The translations under genes were made by a program, and so were the position numbers. Shown in pieces: positions 46,801 to 58,590 of a stretch of DNA of 64,000 nt. Position 1 is the stretch's first letter; every line of letters begins with the position of its first letter. This DNA comes from Nyssa sinensis. Lineage: Eukaryota > Streptophyta > Magnoliopsida > Cornales > Nyssaceae. The notes under the pieces were generated by a model. It had not been told where the DNA came from, did not search any database, and worked only from the letters and a program-made list of their open reading frames with translations. The stretch spans positions 18,017,915 to 18,081,914 of the forward strand of contig CM018031.1 in the NCBI GenBank assembly GCA_008638375.1, written 5' to 3'.

Positions 46801-49800
46801 TTGAGAGAATCTGAATGGAAAGAGGGGCTTTCCAAACAGTTGAAACCACTTGGAGGAACTTCAACATAACTAGTACATATGTTTTCATTTTTGATTTGCA
46901 CCCTTATGCTGGGCAACCATAGTCCCAAAGTGACATCTGCATTTCTTTCTCCATTTTGCATTTCATTGCCCTTCGTAGCCTATTAACATGCATGCATGGA
47001 AATTACACAAGGATTCAAGGTGGTTCAACCCACTAATAAGACTATTCCATGGACAAAATTTTAGTTCTAACTGTAGTGATATTATCAGATACAGAAAGTA
47101 AAATTGTGAAAAAATAACCAGCCTAAGAAAAAGAAAAAAAAAACATAAAGCGTCGTAAGGAAAATGCACTTGCCACTGTGCTTTGTCTAAACTACGAGTG
47201 ATATTATATACAACGGCACATGATCCAATTGAACTGCTATAAGTTAGGAAAACATGGGTTAGCAAAGATGTCCTTAGAAACTTCACTCCATATGTTTTTT
47301 TCCTTTGGAAAAAATATATATATTTCTTTCCTACTTGATAGGGTTAGAAAACTTGGAATTCAGGGTCTTAGTTTTTCAAATTCTCTACCCAATGAACTGC
47401 TTTAAATTTTTGTTTTGAAAAATTTTTTGAAATAAAAAAATGGAAAAAGATTTTTATTTTGAAGAAAATAGTTTTTTATTTTCTTTCTTGGGTTTAAATA
47501 AGATATTGATAGGATTTGTTGAGTTAGACCATGTTTGAAAGAGAACTCTTAAAGTAGCCTAAATCACTTATTCAAGTCTGGATGAGGTTGAAATAATTAG
47601 ATAATTTAATTTAATTATAAAAGACAAATATACATTATTGGTTTTAGATTCACTACTAGCTTTACACTTTATGACTGTCACAAGAAATCTAAAATCTAGG
47701 ATGATAATAATAATAATAATGGTAAGAACTTTCATAAAATTCACATGAATTTTGAATTAGATTACACATTCTTAAAGAAGAGAAAAATAATAATAATAGT
47801 AAGACTTTCATAAAATTCACATGAATTTTGATAATGCGATAGTTTCGACTGGACCAATCAATTAGGCATGTTATACATCACCTTTAAACACTTATCTACA
47901 CATCTTTTTTTTTTTTTTTTTTCTTTTCTCCACTTCAAAACACATCAACTAGTATGAATGTGATTATTTACTTTTCGTACTTTCATTGTAGAATTTTCTT
48001 TGTGCCATAGTATTTTCACTTAAGTCAAGACTTCAGTCACATTTACAGTTCAATTTTGTCAAAAAAAATTACAGCCTTTAAGTTCATCCATCGCACTGAG
48101 CACAACAACTCGTTTTGTCTCAACATTTGAACTTTGAATCTGAGATCTACGTACATGTGTAGTTTATCATTAATCTGAATTTAATGAATCATATAAAGAC
48201 ATGGTATCAGTCAAATTGGGTGATGAAAACTACATTTAGAAGTCTAGTTTGATATGTGGAGTGGAATTTAGAAGTCCTTGATTGACTAAATATGAACCTA
48301 AGGAAATTAAAAGTTTTTTGAATGTTATTTCTTTCTATTCTTTTTAAAAATAGAATAAAAGATTTTAAAAAACAGAAAAAAAGAATCGAAAGAAAAAACT
48401 AGATCGAACGAGAAGTGTAATCGCAATCGAATAGGGATGATTTTATGTGATCAATCGAGAATGCGTGTGGAATTTGGTAAATATAAGGAAACCAATGGTC
48501 ATTTAGTTCATTACACCTCATTTGAATATTTCAAAATTCTCTCTAAGGTTCCCTTAAGCCCCTTTAGCATCCCTTATAGCTTCTTGAGCATTCTCTAGCC
48601 CAATTTATTCCTTAGCTACATAGACTCGATGTTGTTCTTATATACCTTGCTCATGGCCATGGACGCCGAGTACGCGGATGACATGATGAGGTAATCCCCT
48701 ACTCCACAGAGATCATAGCAACTATAGGATATCGCACGATTACAATAGAGAAAGCCATAGATTTTGAGTCTTTCACTAGGGACCAACAATTCCTGATATG
48801 GTTCCGTGGGCGGTTGTGGATATACTATTTGATAGTTAGCGTCACAACTAGGGTTGAGACAATATATTCATTTTATAGTAGACTTCGTAGCTACGACATA
48901 GGCACACACACTTGTGTCCTAGATCAGGGCATATGGGATTGTTATTTCACTAGTGATTGTGGCCTAGTCGCTTGGTATTCGTAAGCACTAGGAGGACCTA
49001 TCTAGGATTTTTACTTTTGAGTCCATTCCTCTAGATGAGGTCATTGAGTTCCTTACAGGAGTAAATGGACTTACTTTGGCTGATCTCACAATTTCAAGAT
49101 CGACTATATTCCCTAGGAGTCATACTCACCAGCTTGCACCCGAGATGACTCAATTGTTATGTGCTATTGGTACTGGTATAGCTATTGACCTACCCTTTCT
49201 CATCTGTTGACTCATGTTCGACATTGTATATATTTTTTGGCCTAGTCAATCTAAGTTTTCTCATTCTCCTCACGAGGATCATGAGAGACTAGTACAGTCA
49301 AAAGCTTGTAAGGAGCAAGCTTGTTAAAATGTCCTAAATTATTGAGACCATGTGGACACATAGTTTTGCACAGTTATGTAGGCCACATCCACAACGGGTT
49401 GTGCAAGCTTCGACCTCTAAGGCGTGTCTATTTACATTTTGCTGCTCTAATTCGTCAATGGATAGTGCAAACAGGCTTTACTGCACTGATGGCTAAGATG
49501 ACATCACTACATTAGTACATGGAGCAACACTTCGCATCATACAATAACTGCATGACATACAAGAGCAAATTGATGCCCTACACAAAATTACTTGGTATGA
49601 TCCAGATAGTTCCTTCCACAACCTTTTTGGAGAGGTAGATACTGAAGTGGTGGCTCGTGGATCAGATGACGATGAAGATGATGATATAACCGTCACTGAT
49701 GATGGTCATGATGGATCTCGGTAGTAGTTCTTAGGTTTTGGATTAGATATTATGTTTATAGTTCTATGAGATGTATCTAAATCCTTATCAATTTTTGTTA

Positions 49801-52800
49801 GACATTTATTGGTACAGTTTTTTTATATGTTTTAGATTACCATGTACGTTTATCCTTTACGATGGTCTACTTACTTTATTTATTTCATTATTACATGTTT
49901 CACTATGCTTTAATATTAACTTTTTTAGTATAATCCTTATGATTATCTCTTACCTTTGCCATTTTCTGACAAAAGGGGGGAGTATGATCAATTTTTATTC
50001 CATTTGCTTTAATCAAGTGGGAGTAATATTTTGTAATTGGGAGATTGACTTTTACTTCTCTTAAGTGATTACTTTGTATTGTTTATTTATCATAACACAA
50101 ATGGTATTCATGTTATGTCTGTTTAGTTGTGTTATGCATATAACAGATATCTTCGTTACTAATAGATGTTGAATCTTGGTGGATTACTTTGTTATGATAT
50201 TTGGTTTTAATAAAATATAATGGATCAATACAGTAAAAATTTATTCTTATTTTTTGTCATAAAATTGCAAAGGGGGAGATTGCTAGGAAATTAGAGTTAC
50301 AATGGTTGTAAGATTTTCCTCTTATTATGTGTATGTTTGAAATTCATTCTAAAAGCCTATATTGAGTCTCTAATTGTTAAGTTAGGTTAAGTCTCGTTGC
50401 AACTTACATCGTTAGTCATTCAGTCACATTGAAGACTTGATCATACAGACTCAAATTACATCTCTTGTATCTGAAGATCAATATGATACTTCAGTTCTAA
50501 CTAAAATAATTTAGTTTGTTTTAAAGTTATTGTGTAAAATAGTAGCTTCCCCGATCGAACGAAGAAATAGTTTACTATCAATCGGAGTGCCCTACCTGAT
50601 CAAAAAACACCCTCCCAATTGAATGCGTGCCCAATTTCAGTGATTGTTTTGAACACCTTAATTCTAAACTCTAATAGGATTAGGTGATCTATAAATACAT
50701 CAATGTGCTAAATTTTTAAGAAAATATAGAGAATTGCGATTTTGCATCATAGAGGCAGCCTTTGCACAACTTTTTATTGGGTACTTTGTTACTCTTATAA
50801 ATCCTACCACCTAAATTTATTTTTAATTTAGGACTGAATATAATCTCTGCATCACATAGGTGATTGTGACATGTTTTGCATCTAAGAAAGAGTCTTAAGC
50901 TCACTTGTTCCACAACACAGGTTTGTGTTGATATGCGAGAGTTCAGATTGGTGGTAGAAGTAGTTAATGTGAAGAAATCACTGATGAAGATGCAATCAGA
51001 CTGTATAGAAGAATATTATCCAGAAAAGACTATGGACAAATTGACTAACAGTGGAAGATTATGACAAGTTGTAGTAAGGTTTGTATTCCGAGGTCTGGTG
51101 TTTTTGTATACTCGATTGGATTCATAATTGATTTCTTATAGATAGTGGATTTTATTACCTAGAAGGGTTTACCACATAAGACTTGGTGTCTCTCTCTTGC
51201 TATCTATATTGTTCTTCTTTTTATATTATGATGATATATTTTTATTTATCACTCGATTGTATTTAGTAGTGGAGTCGGGTATTAAGTTTACATTTAGAAA
51301 AATCGGTTTATCATTTAATTCAACGATTCCTGTTTAATTAAGTAATTAACTAGAGAAAAAAATTGAAACTATTTGTGTTACTCTGTGAGATAGTTGGTTA
51401 ATTAAAATCAATTTAATTAATTAATTATGACCTTAAATCATCTCACTAATATTATTATTGCTATTATTATTTGTTCTGTATATTTTTCCAACAGGAACGT
51501 GTTGCCAAGAGCCTCTAGTGGAATTATGGTCAATATGAAATATGTGAGAAATTTTTACAATCATAATAATAATATTATAGTTTTTAACCCCTGTCCCTTC
51601 TCTCCCCTCTTAATGGTATATATGAACTGATTCCTTAACTTAAAGACTATCAGCCAGTCTAATCAAAATCTGATTCTAAATCATATTAGACCTAACATTC
51701 TATATGGTAAATTAAATAACTTCTTTAGACTTTAATTTAAAAGTTTAAATCGATCTAAGTTTTTTATATATGTCTCATTTCATACCTAAAGACATAATAT
51801 GTTTTTATACTAACTTAGTTGTGCTTTGTGCATAAAATTGGGGTATTAAAGTACTAATTCCAAATTTTAAGTTAGTTTTCTCCCAATTCTAATTAGTTCT
51901 AATTTCATGATTTCAACTCCACATTACCAAACATAGCATTAATGTTGATAAATTCCTGAGCCTAGAAATTCATTTTGGACAATCAAACCTTTGTGGCATG
52001 GGATTGACATTTATACAAGTGGCCCTCTATTGCTTCTTAGTTCACATTTAATATATTAGCTCTAAAGTAATAGCTAGATTCATTGAATTTTATTTACCTA
52101 GTTTGTAAAATTTTCCATTCAACAAGGTTTTTCACCTTCCATAAATTTGATCTTAGTCAAATATTTTCTCTCTTTCTTCCCTTTTAAAAAAAAAATTAAA
52201 AAAGTTTTACCAACTAAGCTAGTTGTCATCTTTATTTTAACCAAATGTTATTATACTTTATTTTAGTTACACTTGATCTCTTAAATGCCATCCATCATCA
52301 CTAATCTTAATGTTTTTTAATATATAATTTAGAAAATTCTATTTAATTTTTTAAATGAATTTTCTCATTTTTAGATACAAATAAGTGTTCCTGTGTGCAT
52401 TAATTATAATGAACCCCACTATCTTTTGTTTTAAGAGTAAAAAAAATTTATTGATTAAATCCGTTATGTATATAATTTTAGTGATATGGTATTTAATTTA
52501 TTAGGAGATACTTACTTACCAAATGAAAAGAAAGGTAATCAAAATTGTATGTTAGCCACGTATTTAATTAAGCTATAGTCCAAACAACAAATTAAAAACA
52601 TGATCAGACTAGTTTTAGGTTTATTGTTCAAAACTTCTCCATAAATAATGATCTATTGGGAATAATTGACTAACTACATCAGAGTAATGCTATTTATCAC
52701 TTTTTATTATTATTTTGTATTACTTCATACATGATAAGATAAAATTCTCTTAATTTTATTCAAAACATGGTATCAATCAAAGACATCTATGTAAGTAAAG

Positions 52801-53887
52801 ATGCCAAAAAAAAAAAAAAAAGTAATAAGAAAAACTGGTGATATACAATCAACTCTTTTATAATTAATAAATATAGGAGATAGAAGATTTATTAATTATT
52901 AAAATTACTAATTATTAAGTTTCTTATATTTTCATTAACCAATTTTTTTTTTCTCACGAGTGTATGATTTTTGGTACAAAAAAAAAAGTCTTATATGAAA
53001 TATCTCAATGACAATTCAGTATTTTATTAAAAATGCATATAATCATTTTCAACTTAAGGTATAAAAAAAAAAAACTACGGATATACTTCTGAATTAAAAT
53101 AGTTATTTTAACATTTGCTCATGTCTTAATTTTTCGTACTTATAATACTTTTGACTCCAATTATGTATAGTTAATAAATATAATTACAGTCTACTTACTT
53201 ATAATTAATAAACAAGGGGGATAAAGAATTCATAATTATTAAAATTATTAAGTTTTTTCATATTTTCATTAACTAAAAAATTTTCCTCACAATATATGTT
53301 TTTCGGTATAATAAAAAAAGAGACCTTATACGAAATATTTCAAGAATAATTTGGTCTTTTATTAAAAATGTATATAATGTTTCACAAACTTCAAATATCA
53401 TTTTGAACCAAAAAAGTTGTGTTTCTAGCATTTTCTCATGTCTTAATTTTCTTCACTTATAATACTTGACTCAAATTATGTAGAGTTAATAAATATAATT
53501 AGTTAGCAATGACATAAATGAGATATATATATATATATATATATAAAATACATATTAACTATTTTATCTCTCATAAATGATTTTTTTAAAAATAGTATTA
53601 ATTATTAAGTAATAGAATTATTAATTATCCATCATAGAAGTAAGTTGGTCTCTTAAAAATTTATTAATTATTAAAAAATATTAATTATAAGAGGGTAGAG
53701 TGGATTGTATAGCATGTTTGAGTTATTTAACTAAAATTATGATTTTAACATCACTTTTGATATGTATATAGGAGTCTTTTGTTGCAAAGGAATCCATTCA
53801 AAATAATGTATTTTTACCTTAAAATACTTTATAAAAATAAAATAAGTTTTTCGCATTAGGTTTTTTTTTTAAAAAAATGAAGTTAGG

Positions 53888-53936
<49 letters not shown>

Positions 53937-54451
53937 TTTAAGAAGTCATAATTAATAGTCCTAACGGGAATGTTAGATTAAAAATTGAAATTATGTTATA
54001 ATGACTATCCTCAGAAAAATAAAAATAAAAATAAAAAACTTTGAAAAGACAGATCATTACTAAATAAAGGAAATTTAATGCAAAGATCTTAGGGCCATTC
54101 AACTTACCATATATAAAGAACTCCATGAGTTAACTTGGAAGGAAAGGAGTAATGGATCATAGGAGCCTTGTCCTATGATCAGTTAAATACTTGTCCTTAG
54201 CATTAAGGTTTTCTAAATATTATTGGGTTTATCATGATAGATCAACCAATTTACATGAGAACATAAAATTAATTCACATGAAATGATACAAAAAAGATAC
54301 CTCATGATTACTGTCGTAATGATCTACCATTAATGTTCATGTTGGAGAAGTGTGTTCCCAAAGTTGTTCTTCCATCAGCTTGCTGGTTTAGATCTTCATA
54401 ACATGGCAGTCCCAATCTTAGAGCACAATCAATGGTTCCTTGAACCTCCAT
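40856..54451 (-). CDS. GATA-type zinc-finger transcription factor, four exons
   Basis: Exons on the minus strand: 54451-54312, 47236-47170, 46979-46662 and 40975-40856. They join in consistent phase (2, 0, 0) to 645 nt, 214 residues plus TAA. The protein starts MEVQGTIDCALRLGLP (LRLGL fits an EAR-like LxLxL repression motif), has a second short TLGLWLP segment, a basic RGRPKKKKMKK stretch at 138-148 (nuclear signal or AT-hook-like), and a GATA finger C156-x2-C159-x18-C178-x2-C181. It should bind GATA sites in the nucleus. The last two exons are certain: the finger is cut between PDGPQ and TLCNACG, with good splice sites and a matching frame. The first two exons are inferred from phase, and the exon 1 donor ('caca' before gtaatc) is weak, so the true start could differ, for instance the ATG at 46961. 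Introns of 7.1 and 5.7 kb are filled with retroelements. Similar in size to short plant GATA factors; I cannot name the orthologue. Confidence 0.68.
41122..41148. repeat. TA microsatellite in GATA intron 3
   Basis: Run of TA/CA units (tacatacatatatatata and on) within the intron. Confidence 0.8.
41522..41787 (-). repeat. 3' LTR of the copia element (266 bp)
   Basis: Starts tgttgtgaaa and ends ctctaaca on the plus strand. About 60 bp shorter than its partner, which has extra sequence after 'cggataca'. The internal side carries a weak polypurine tract (minus-strand 'aaggtagagat'). Confidence 0.9.
41965..42342 (-). pseudogene. copia RNase H domain
   Basis: The reading frame has the copia RNase H pattern: YASDWDEKR, STVKSKYMAVVEAAKEVLWL, LHCDSQGAKYFAKN, RTKHIDVRFHKIRE. 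It removes template RNA during reverse transcription in active relatives. One intact stretch of 125 codons within a broken polyprotein. Confidence 0.85.
42361..43379 (-). pseudogene. copia reverse transcriptase domain
   Basis: Residue pattern from 43379: KARLVAKGYSQKKGIDYDEVF, then LDVKITFLHGDLEE, LNKSLYGLKQLPQQWYKRFD and the intact catalytic box LLLYVDDILIV. A second frame (42558-42361) continues with VPYASTVGCLMYAM and the following RT-connection region. The frame break near 42660 disrupts the polyprotein. Confidence 0.9.
43891..44115 (-). pseudogene. copia integrase core fragment
   Basis: Contains TPQQNGVAERLDRIIAERARCM and PKFFWTEVVNMACYIINKS, the C-terminal part of the copia integrase core with its catalytic Glu in the GVAER motif. 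Frames on both sides are broken. Confidence 0.85.
44399..44662 (-). pseudogene. copia GAG-pre-integrase segment
   Basis: Contains LLWHMRLGHVSESVMMGL and CNYCVLEN: the H-x-RLGH and C-x2-C zinc-binding part that precedes the copia integrase core. Confidence 0.85.
45080..45501 (-). pseudogene. copia gag remnant with zinc knuckle
   Basis: 45501-45277 reads DDLLRIDVKFEDEDKALMLLTSFPASYEH, a UBN2-type gag segment. Near 45120-45090 is a CCHC knuckle CYKCQEIRHMK-stop-DC with an in-frame TGA. Confidence 0.8.
45862..46188 (-). repeat. 5' LTR of the copia element (327 bp)
   Basis: Longer partner of the LTR at 41522-41787, with visible substitutions throughout and an additional internal segment. The divergence points to an old insertion. 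Confidence 0.9.
46194..46242. repeat. tandem duplication at the copia target site
   Basis: The block 'gacacttgattatatt...ggttgtaatatgttagaac' is present in tandem: one copy is split by the copia element (left part 41489-41521, right part 46189-46206) and the next continues to about 46253. The element therefore landed in a pre-existing duplication of roughly 48 bp. Confidence 0.65.
47237..48200. other. GATA intron 1, part without recognised element
   Basis: AT-rich sequence. A 44-bp phrase 'taataataatggtaagaactttcataaaattcacatg...' occurs at about 47705 and again, slightly changed, at 47788, separated by about 40 bp. A T18-like run lies near 47906. Confidence 0.5.
48202..51170 (+). mobile_element. 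SIRE-like LTR element, 3' half with primer-site-like start
   Basis: TGGTATCAG at 48202-48210 matches the usual initiator-Met primer site. A degraded coding stretch follows from about 48660 to 49725: FESFTRDQQFL.WFRGRLWIYYLIVSV, LTLADLTISRSTIFPRSHTHQLAPEMTQLLCAIGTGIAIDLPFLIC, and a short acidic end (DDDEDDDITVTDDG). This resembles the 'putative plant transposon protein' domain carried by some LTR elements. A polypurine tract 'gcaaagggggagat' ends at about 50279, followed by a presumed 3' LTR starting 'tgctaggaaattagag' to about 51170. No gag-pol and no matching 5' LTR were found, so it is a non-autonomous or deleted copy. It lies in GATA intron 1, antisense to the gene. Confidence 0.55.
48660..49725 (+). 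pseudogene. degraded ORF of an LTR element (plant-transposon-protein-like)
   Basis: Frames shift several times. Conserved-looking pieces are LTLADLTISRSTIFPRSHTHQLAPEM, GIAIDLPFLIC, then LHDIQEQIDALHKITWYDPDSSFHNLF and a terminal acidic run before TAG at about 49725. The family assignment rests on the PRSHTHQ...LLCAI.TG..IDLP pattern. Role unknown. Confidence 0.45.
51171..52840. other. GATA intron 1, no element recognised
   Basis: AT-rich DNA with many A/T runs. Nothing coding. An A15 run lies near 52806-52821, next to the tandem-unit element. Confidence 0.45.
52841..53712. mobile_element. AT-rich element with inverted ends and two ~320-bp tandem units
   Basis: Left end 'atatacaatcaactctttta' mirrors the right end 'gagggtagagtggattgtata', and both continue into 'ataattaat' blocks, giving imperfect inverted repeats. 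Inside, two direct units (about 52860-53187 and 53188-53505) share 'ctcatgtcttaattttt', 'aattatgta.agttaataaatataatta' and 'ttattaaaaatg.atataat'. No transposase. Superfamily unclear. Confidence 0.55.
53889..53936. repeat. TA/CA compound microsatellite
   Basis: About twelve TA steps followed by about twelve CA steps. Confidence 0.9.
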
Positions 54452-55205
54452 TTCCTCTTATTGGTAGAGTGAAGGGTCAGTTTTCAATCTGAAAGAAATA
54501 TCGACGTCAAAGCCAGGCCATGCAAAATACACACACAAACACATATTAATTTCTGAGAGTGCGAACCCTAGCGTTTATATATATATAACTCTAATTCTTT
54601 TGTTACACTTGTTGCAATGCTTATACCCAGACCATCATTAGTTTACAGCAACAGCTGAGTTGTAAATTCATGAAATGAAGAGGTGATAAGGCCCATCATT
54701 ACTAGTATCCAAATGGTGATCTGTACCAAGAACTAAAAACAAAAATACCTTGCTTAAATATGTTTTTAAATTATTTCATGAGTTTATTACATGATATGAT
54801 CGCTTTTATGATTTTAACTTTATAATAGGTCTTAGGTGGACCTAATAAAATACTAAAATCATAAAAATTATCATACTATGTGATGAGTTCATAAAATATT
54901 ATGAGCATGTAATCATTGGTATGCGAGTGTGTGATGCATACACGTGACTTGCACGTACTAACTGAGAATAGATTGTCTAGATCATGTTGGTATAGTCTCT
55001 CTGAAAATGGAGACTTGTTAAGATCTAATAAGGAGATCATATCATATAGTCTTAAACATAGAAGAGGAAGGCACTTTGAGAGAATAAATTCATGATCATG
55101 TTATAGGACAACATGATCATATTCATCGACCAGGATTGAGTCCTTATAAACTTCACAGCTATATAATTTGTCATGCTAACACTTATTTACTATGCTGCAA
55201 CAACC
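54452..55205 (-). promoter_or_regulatory. upstream region of the GATA gene
   Basis: DNA upstream (minus sense) of the proposed start codon at 54451. The minus strand has 'ttttcag' followed by 'attgaaaactgaccc' just before the ATG, so a further non-coding 5' exon with an acceptor at about 54491 is possible. No clear TATA box. Confidence 0.3.
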
Positions 55206-55214
55206 TTAGCATAT

Positions 55215-55915
55215 ATATGTGTGTGTGTGTGTATATTTAAATAGCATGGTAAGTTGTGTGATGTCTGCGGATTTCATCAAGATCACATATCCAAGGGAGA
55301 TTTCATAAACTTCTATATATATCATATGGAAAAAACAGAGAAAAAAACAAAAATATATGAAAGGAATATATATATATATATATGGGTGTGTGTGTGTGTG
55401 TGTTATAACAGATGATGTTCCATGGAGATCGAAATCAACAAACAGACTTTCATGGTTATCATTCAATTAATCAGACACAATCAATTGGGGGGGGGGGGGG
55501 GGGGGAGAGAGAGAGAGAGAGATTTTCAATGTATATATATAGCAGCACAAAACAGATGAAATGAGGAGAAGCTAAAAACATTTGCACACAACCTGCCATC
55601 TGGCTAAATACACAAGTATAGATCAGTGCAACGGTCGATCTAGAGTTGCTTAGAAATGGGCCTTCTCCATTCATGGAAATGATCAAGATCAACTTCACCT
55701 ATCCTTCAGCATCTCTCCACACACATACACACATAGAAAGAGAGAGAGGGAGAGAGAGAGAGACTTACTTCCAGGCAATGTAAACAACCTAGTAACACAA
55801 TCAAGTTGGAGACATAAGGAGACAAATAGGTTTATATGGAGGATAGTGAGAGTGATAAGAACCAAATCCCCCCCAACCCCACACTCACACAAAACACACA
55901 CACACACACACAAAG
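55215..55915. repeat. microsatellite cluster with G19 tract
   Basis: Within 700 bp lie TG repeats (55219-55233), TA then TG repeats (55369-55401), nineteen consecutive G at 55487-55505 followed by AG repeats (to about 55522), GA repeats (55738-55764) and CA repeats (55897-55912). Strand-asymmetric purine tracts dominate the middle. Confidence 0.9.
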
Positions 55916-55989
55916 GGCCAAGCCACTCTTTCTGAGAAAGTATCCCTTGAGACTATCACACCACGTCACTAATCCAATATAATGTAATG

Positions 55990-58590
55990 ATGATGTCTCA
56001 TAAAACTTGATTTATGAGAATTAAGTTTTTTACAAATTTTAAAAATTTTTGAGATACCGTTACAATAACATGTTGTAACACTCTCGTTGAATAATTTACT
56101 CACTCTATCTACCCTCAAAATGATCAAAGTGCAGAAACTCCTTTTTAAGCAAAGATTCCATATAATACAGGGTAAGCTAAGAAGCTCACAAGGAGAAACT
56201 GGTTGGACCAAGTTAGCTTCATACGCCAACCCTTAACTAATCTTTCATTTTATTTTTCCACAGTTTTCCACTTGACCTTAACCTCATTGGTTGCGTGACT
56301 TTTTCACATAGTAGCCCATGTACTTTATAAAAGTTTTGGTAGTACTAGCCAGAAAATTCTTGAATGAGACGGTATATTATTGTAGTAATGATATTATGTT
56401 ATATGTGTTAAAATTTATATTTTTTAGTGAACGTAACAAACATAATAGAATATAATTATTAAAAAGGTACATTGACCCACTGAGAAATATCTCATATTGG
56501 CCGAAAAGGGAGGGCTTTTCGTTGGAAATTGATTCTGATCACTTAAATAAGATGCTTATTTTTATGTAACATGTTTTGCTATTTTTATTTCCCTTACATT
56601 CATATGAGAGGCATTCTTGAGTAGAAACTGGACCACGTGACAGTGCCCTTCTAATGGTTCTACCATACCATGTATGTCATGGTCCACTAAAAAATGGGTT
56701 ATAGTGTACATGGCATGACATTACTAAAAGGGTACACAGCCATAGGGATAAGCCAGTCCTATTCAAAAAATTTCCTTCAAATGGGACAACCCTCTTACTA
56801 GCATGACTGAATCTATCATTACGAGTAAGGAAAACCTATTCATTACTTATTGCACTTAGATTAATGAGCACTTGACACATTAATAGGTGTCTTAAATGTT
56901 GGGTTATGCATCCAATATTTATTGACTCGAATGTAATATTTCCTAAACCAATGAATACTCATCCTATGAGTGAGAGAATTCTAAAAGCAATTTTTTTAGT
57001 ACGAGTGAGAGAATTTTAAAAACAAGTTTTTTGACAGTAAAAATAACAATTTAAAAGACATTTTTCATCAAAGAGATAAAGATTTTGTATATTTCTCTTA
57101 GATTAGCAAAGCCACTCTAGCAATAGAATCAACCTTTTTAAAAAATAAAATAAAATTATGACACAAACATTAAGTTACTTATTTTTATGAATATCTATGG
57201 TTGGATATGGTTCTTATCATAAGAATTTGATCTAAGTTCTTCTTAAAAGAAGCGATGGGTATTACAAATTACAATCAACTCAATATTACATAATTACAAA
57301 TCACTAATCTAAGTTAAGAAGCTATCACATATAAATAGTGAATAAATGAAATAGTTGTGACATATAGCAATGCTCGAATATATTAGATGTACGCATGTCA
57401 CTATTAATTGTAAGTGCGGGCAAAAATTGTCAAAATTTTAAATGTAATGTTTCTTGTAATTAGATGCAATTTTTATTCTCATTTAACAAAGAAATGACAT
57501 ATTTTTTGGTTAAAGTTATTGCACTTTCTTGCTTATGGACACAATGTAATGGGGTCCGTTGAAATAGGACACATGTGGGTCCCACTATAACGTATTTATA
57601 GATGAGAAAATGTCTTAAATTATGACTGGCCTATATAGCGTTATTCATTAATCAACTTACCTTCTTTAGATTTTAGAAATTTTAAATGATTATATACAAG
57701 AAGAAAATAGATCATGATTTTCTTTACGGTCCTTTTGGTAGAAATAGAACGGGAGGGAGGAATGAATAGGAGGAAAGTTAAGAGGATGGATGGATAGCAT
57801 TTTCTTCATTTGGTAGGAAGGAAAAATGGAGAAAATAGAAAAGAGGAGAAACATTTTCCAATTAGACCCATCAAGTGTATTTATTTTCTTCAAAAGTGAA
57901 CATGAAGGATGATGGAAAGAAAAGACCCACTTATTTCTTTTATGTTGTTATATATCATTCAAACAACACAATTCCTTTACCGTGTCTAGGTATAATAAAG
58001 AAAACAAGTGGCATTCTTTTCTCTGTTTTTTACTCATTTCCTTCATACTAAACCAAACAAAGGAGGGAAAAGTGGCTTCCTTTCCTTAATGATGCATTTA
58101 CATCTCTTTTGCATTATTTTCCTTCTAACTTTTTACCTTTTCATACAAAATAGAGTATTAAGGACTACTATGATATGTTCTTTTCTTCCACCAAAAGGTT
58201 ATTTTCTCCCACATAATTTTGCATGCCTATTCCACTTATGTGCTTTTCTTTGATACCTAATGGGATGGTCAATCTAAGTAATACCTTAAGACATTGACCA
58301 TGTCATGTCCTGGAATTTCAAAGGCTTGACCTAAGATTAGATTAAACTGAATTCAGAATAATAATAGATTTCTTTTAACTTAAGGGTCAAATCCTAAGGA
58401 TTAATTCAATTAATTGAAAGAGTTGATATTTTTTTGAATACATGTGATTGTCTGCTGTATCTTCATATTGTCTATCCCTTGGGACACTAGTCATTGATGA
58501 ACCTGATAAGTAAGAGCAGACCCACTATAATTTATATCATAAGCATATATTATGAGAAAAAACTGTATTTAAACTATTGTGAAATTTTTC
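55990..58590. other. intergenic, no gene seen
   Basis: AT-rich sequence without supported coding regions. A segment at about 57720-58080 starts 'ggtccttttggtaga' and ends 'ctaaaccaaacaaagga', possibly a worn MITE, but its ends could not be fixed. Confidence 0.4.

Noticed and set aside
57720..58090. Possible MITE with ggtcctttt ends
   Set aside because: The ends are only partly complementary and no target duplication was found.
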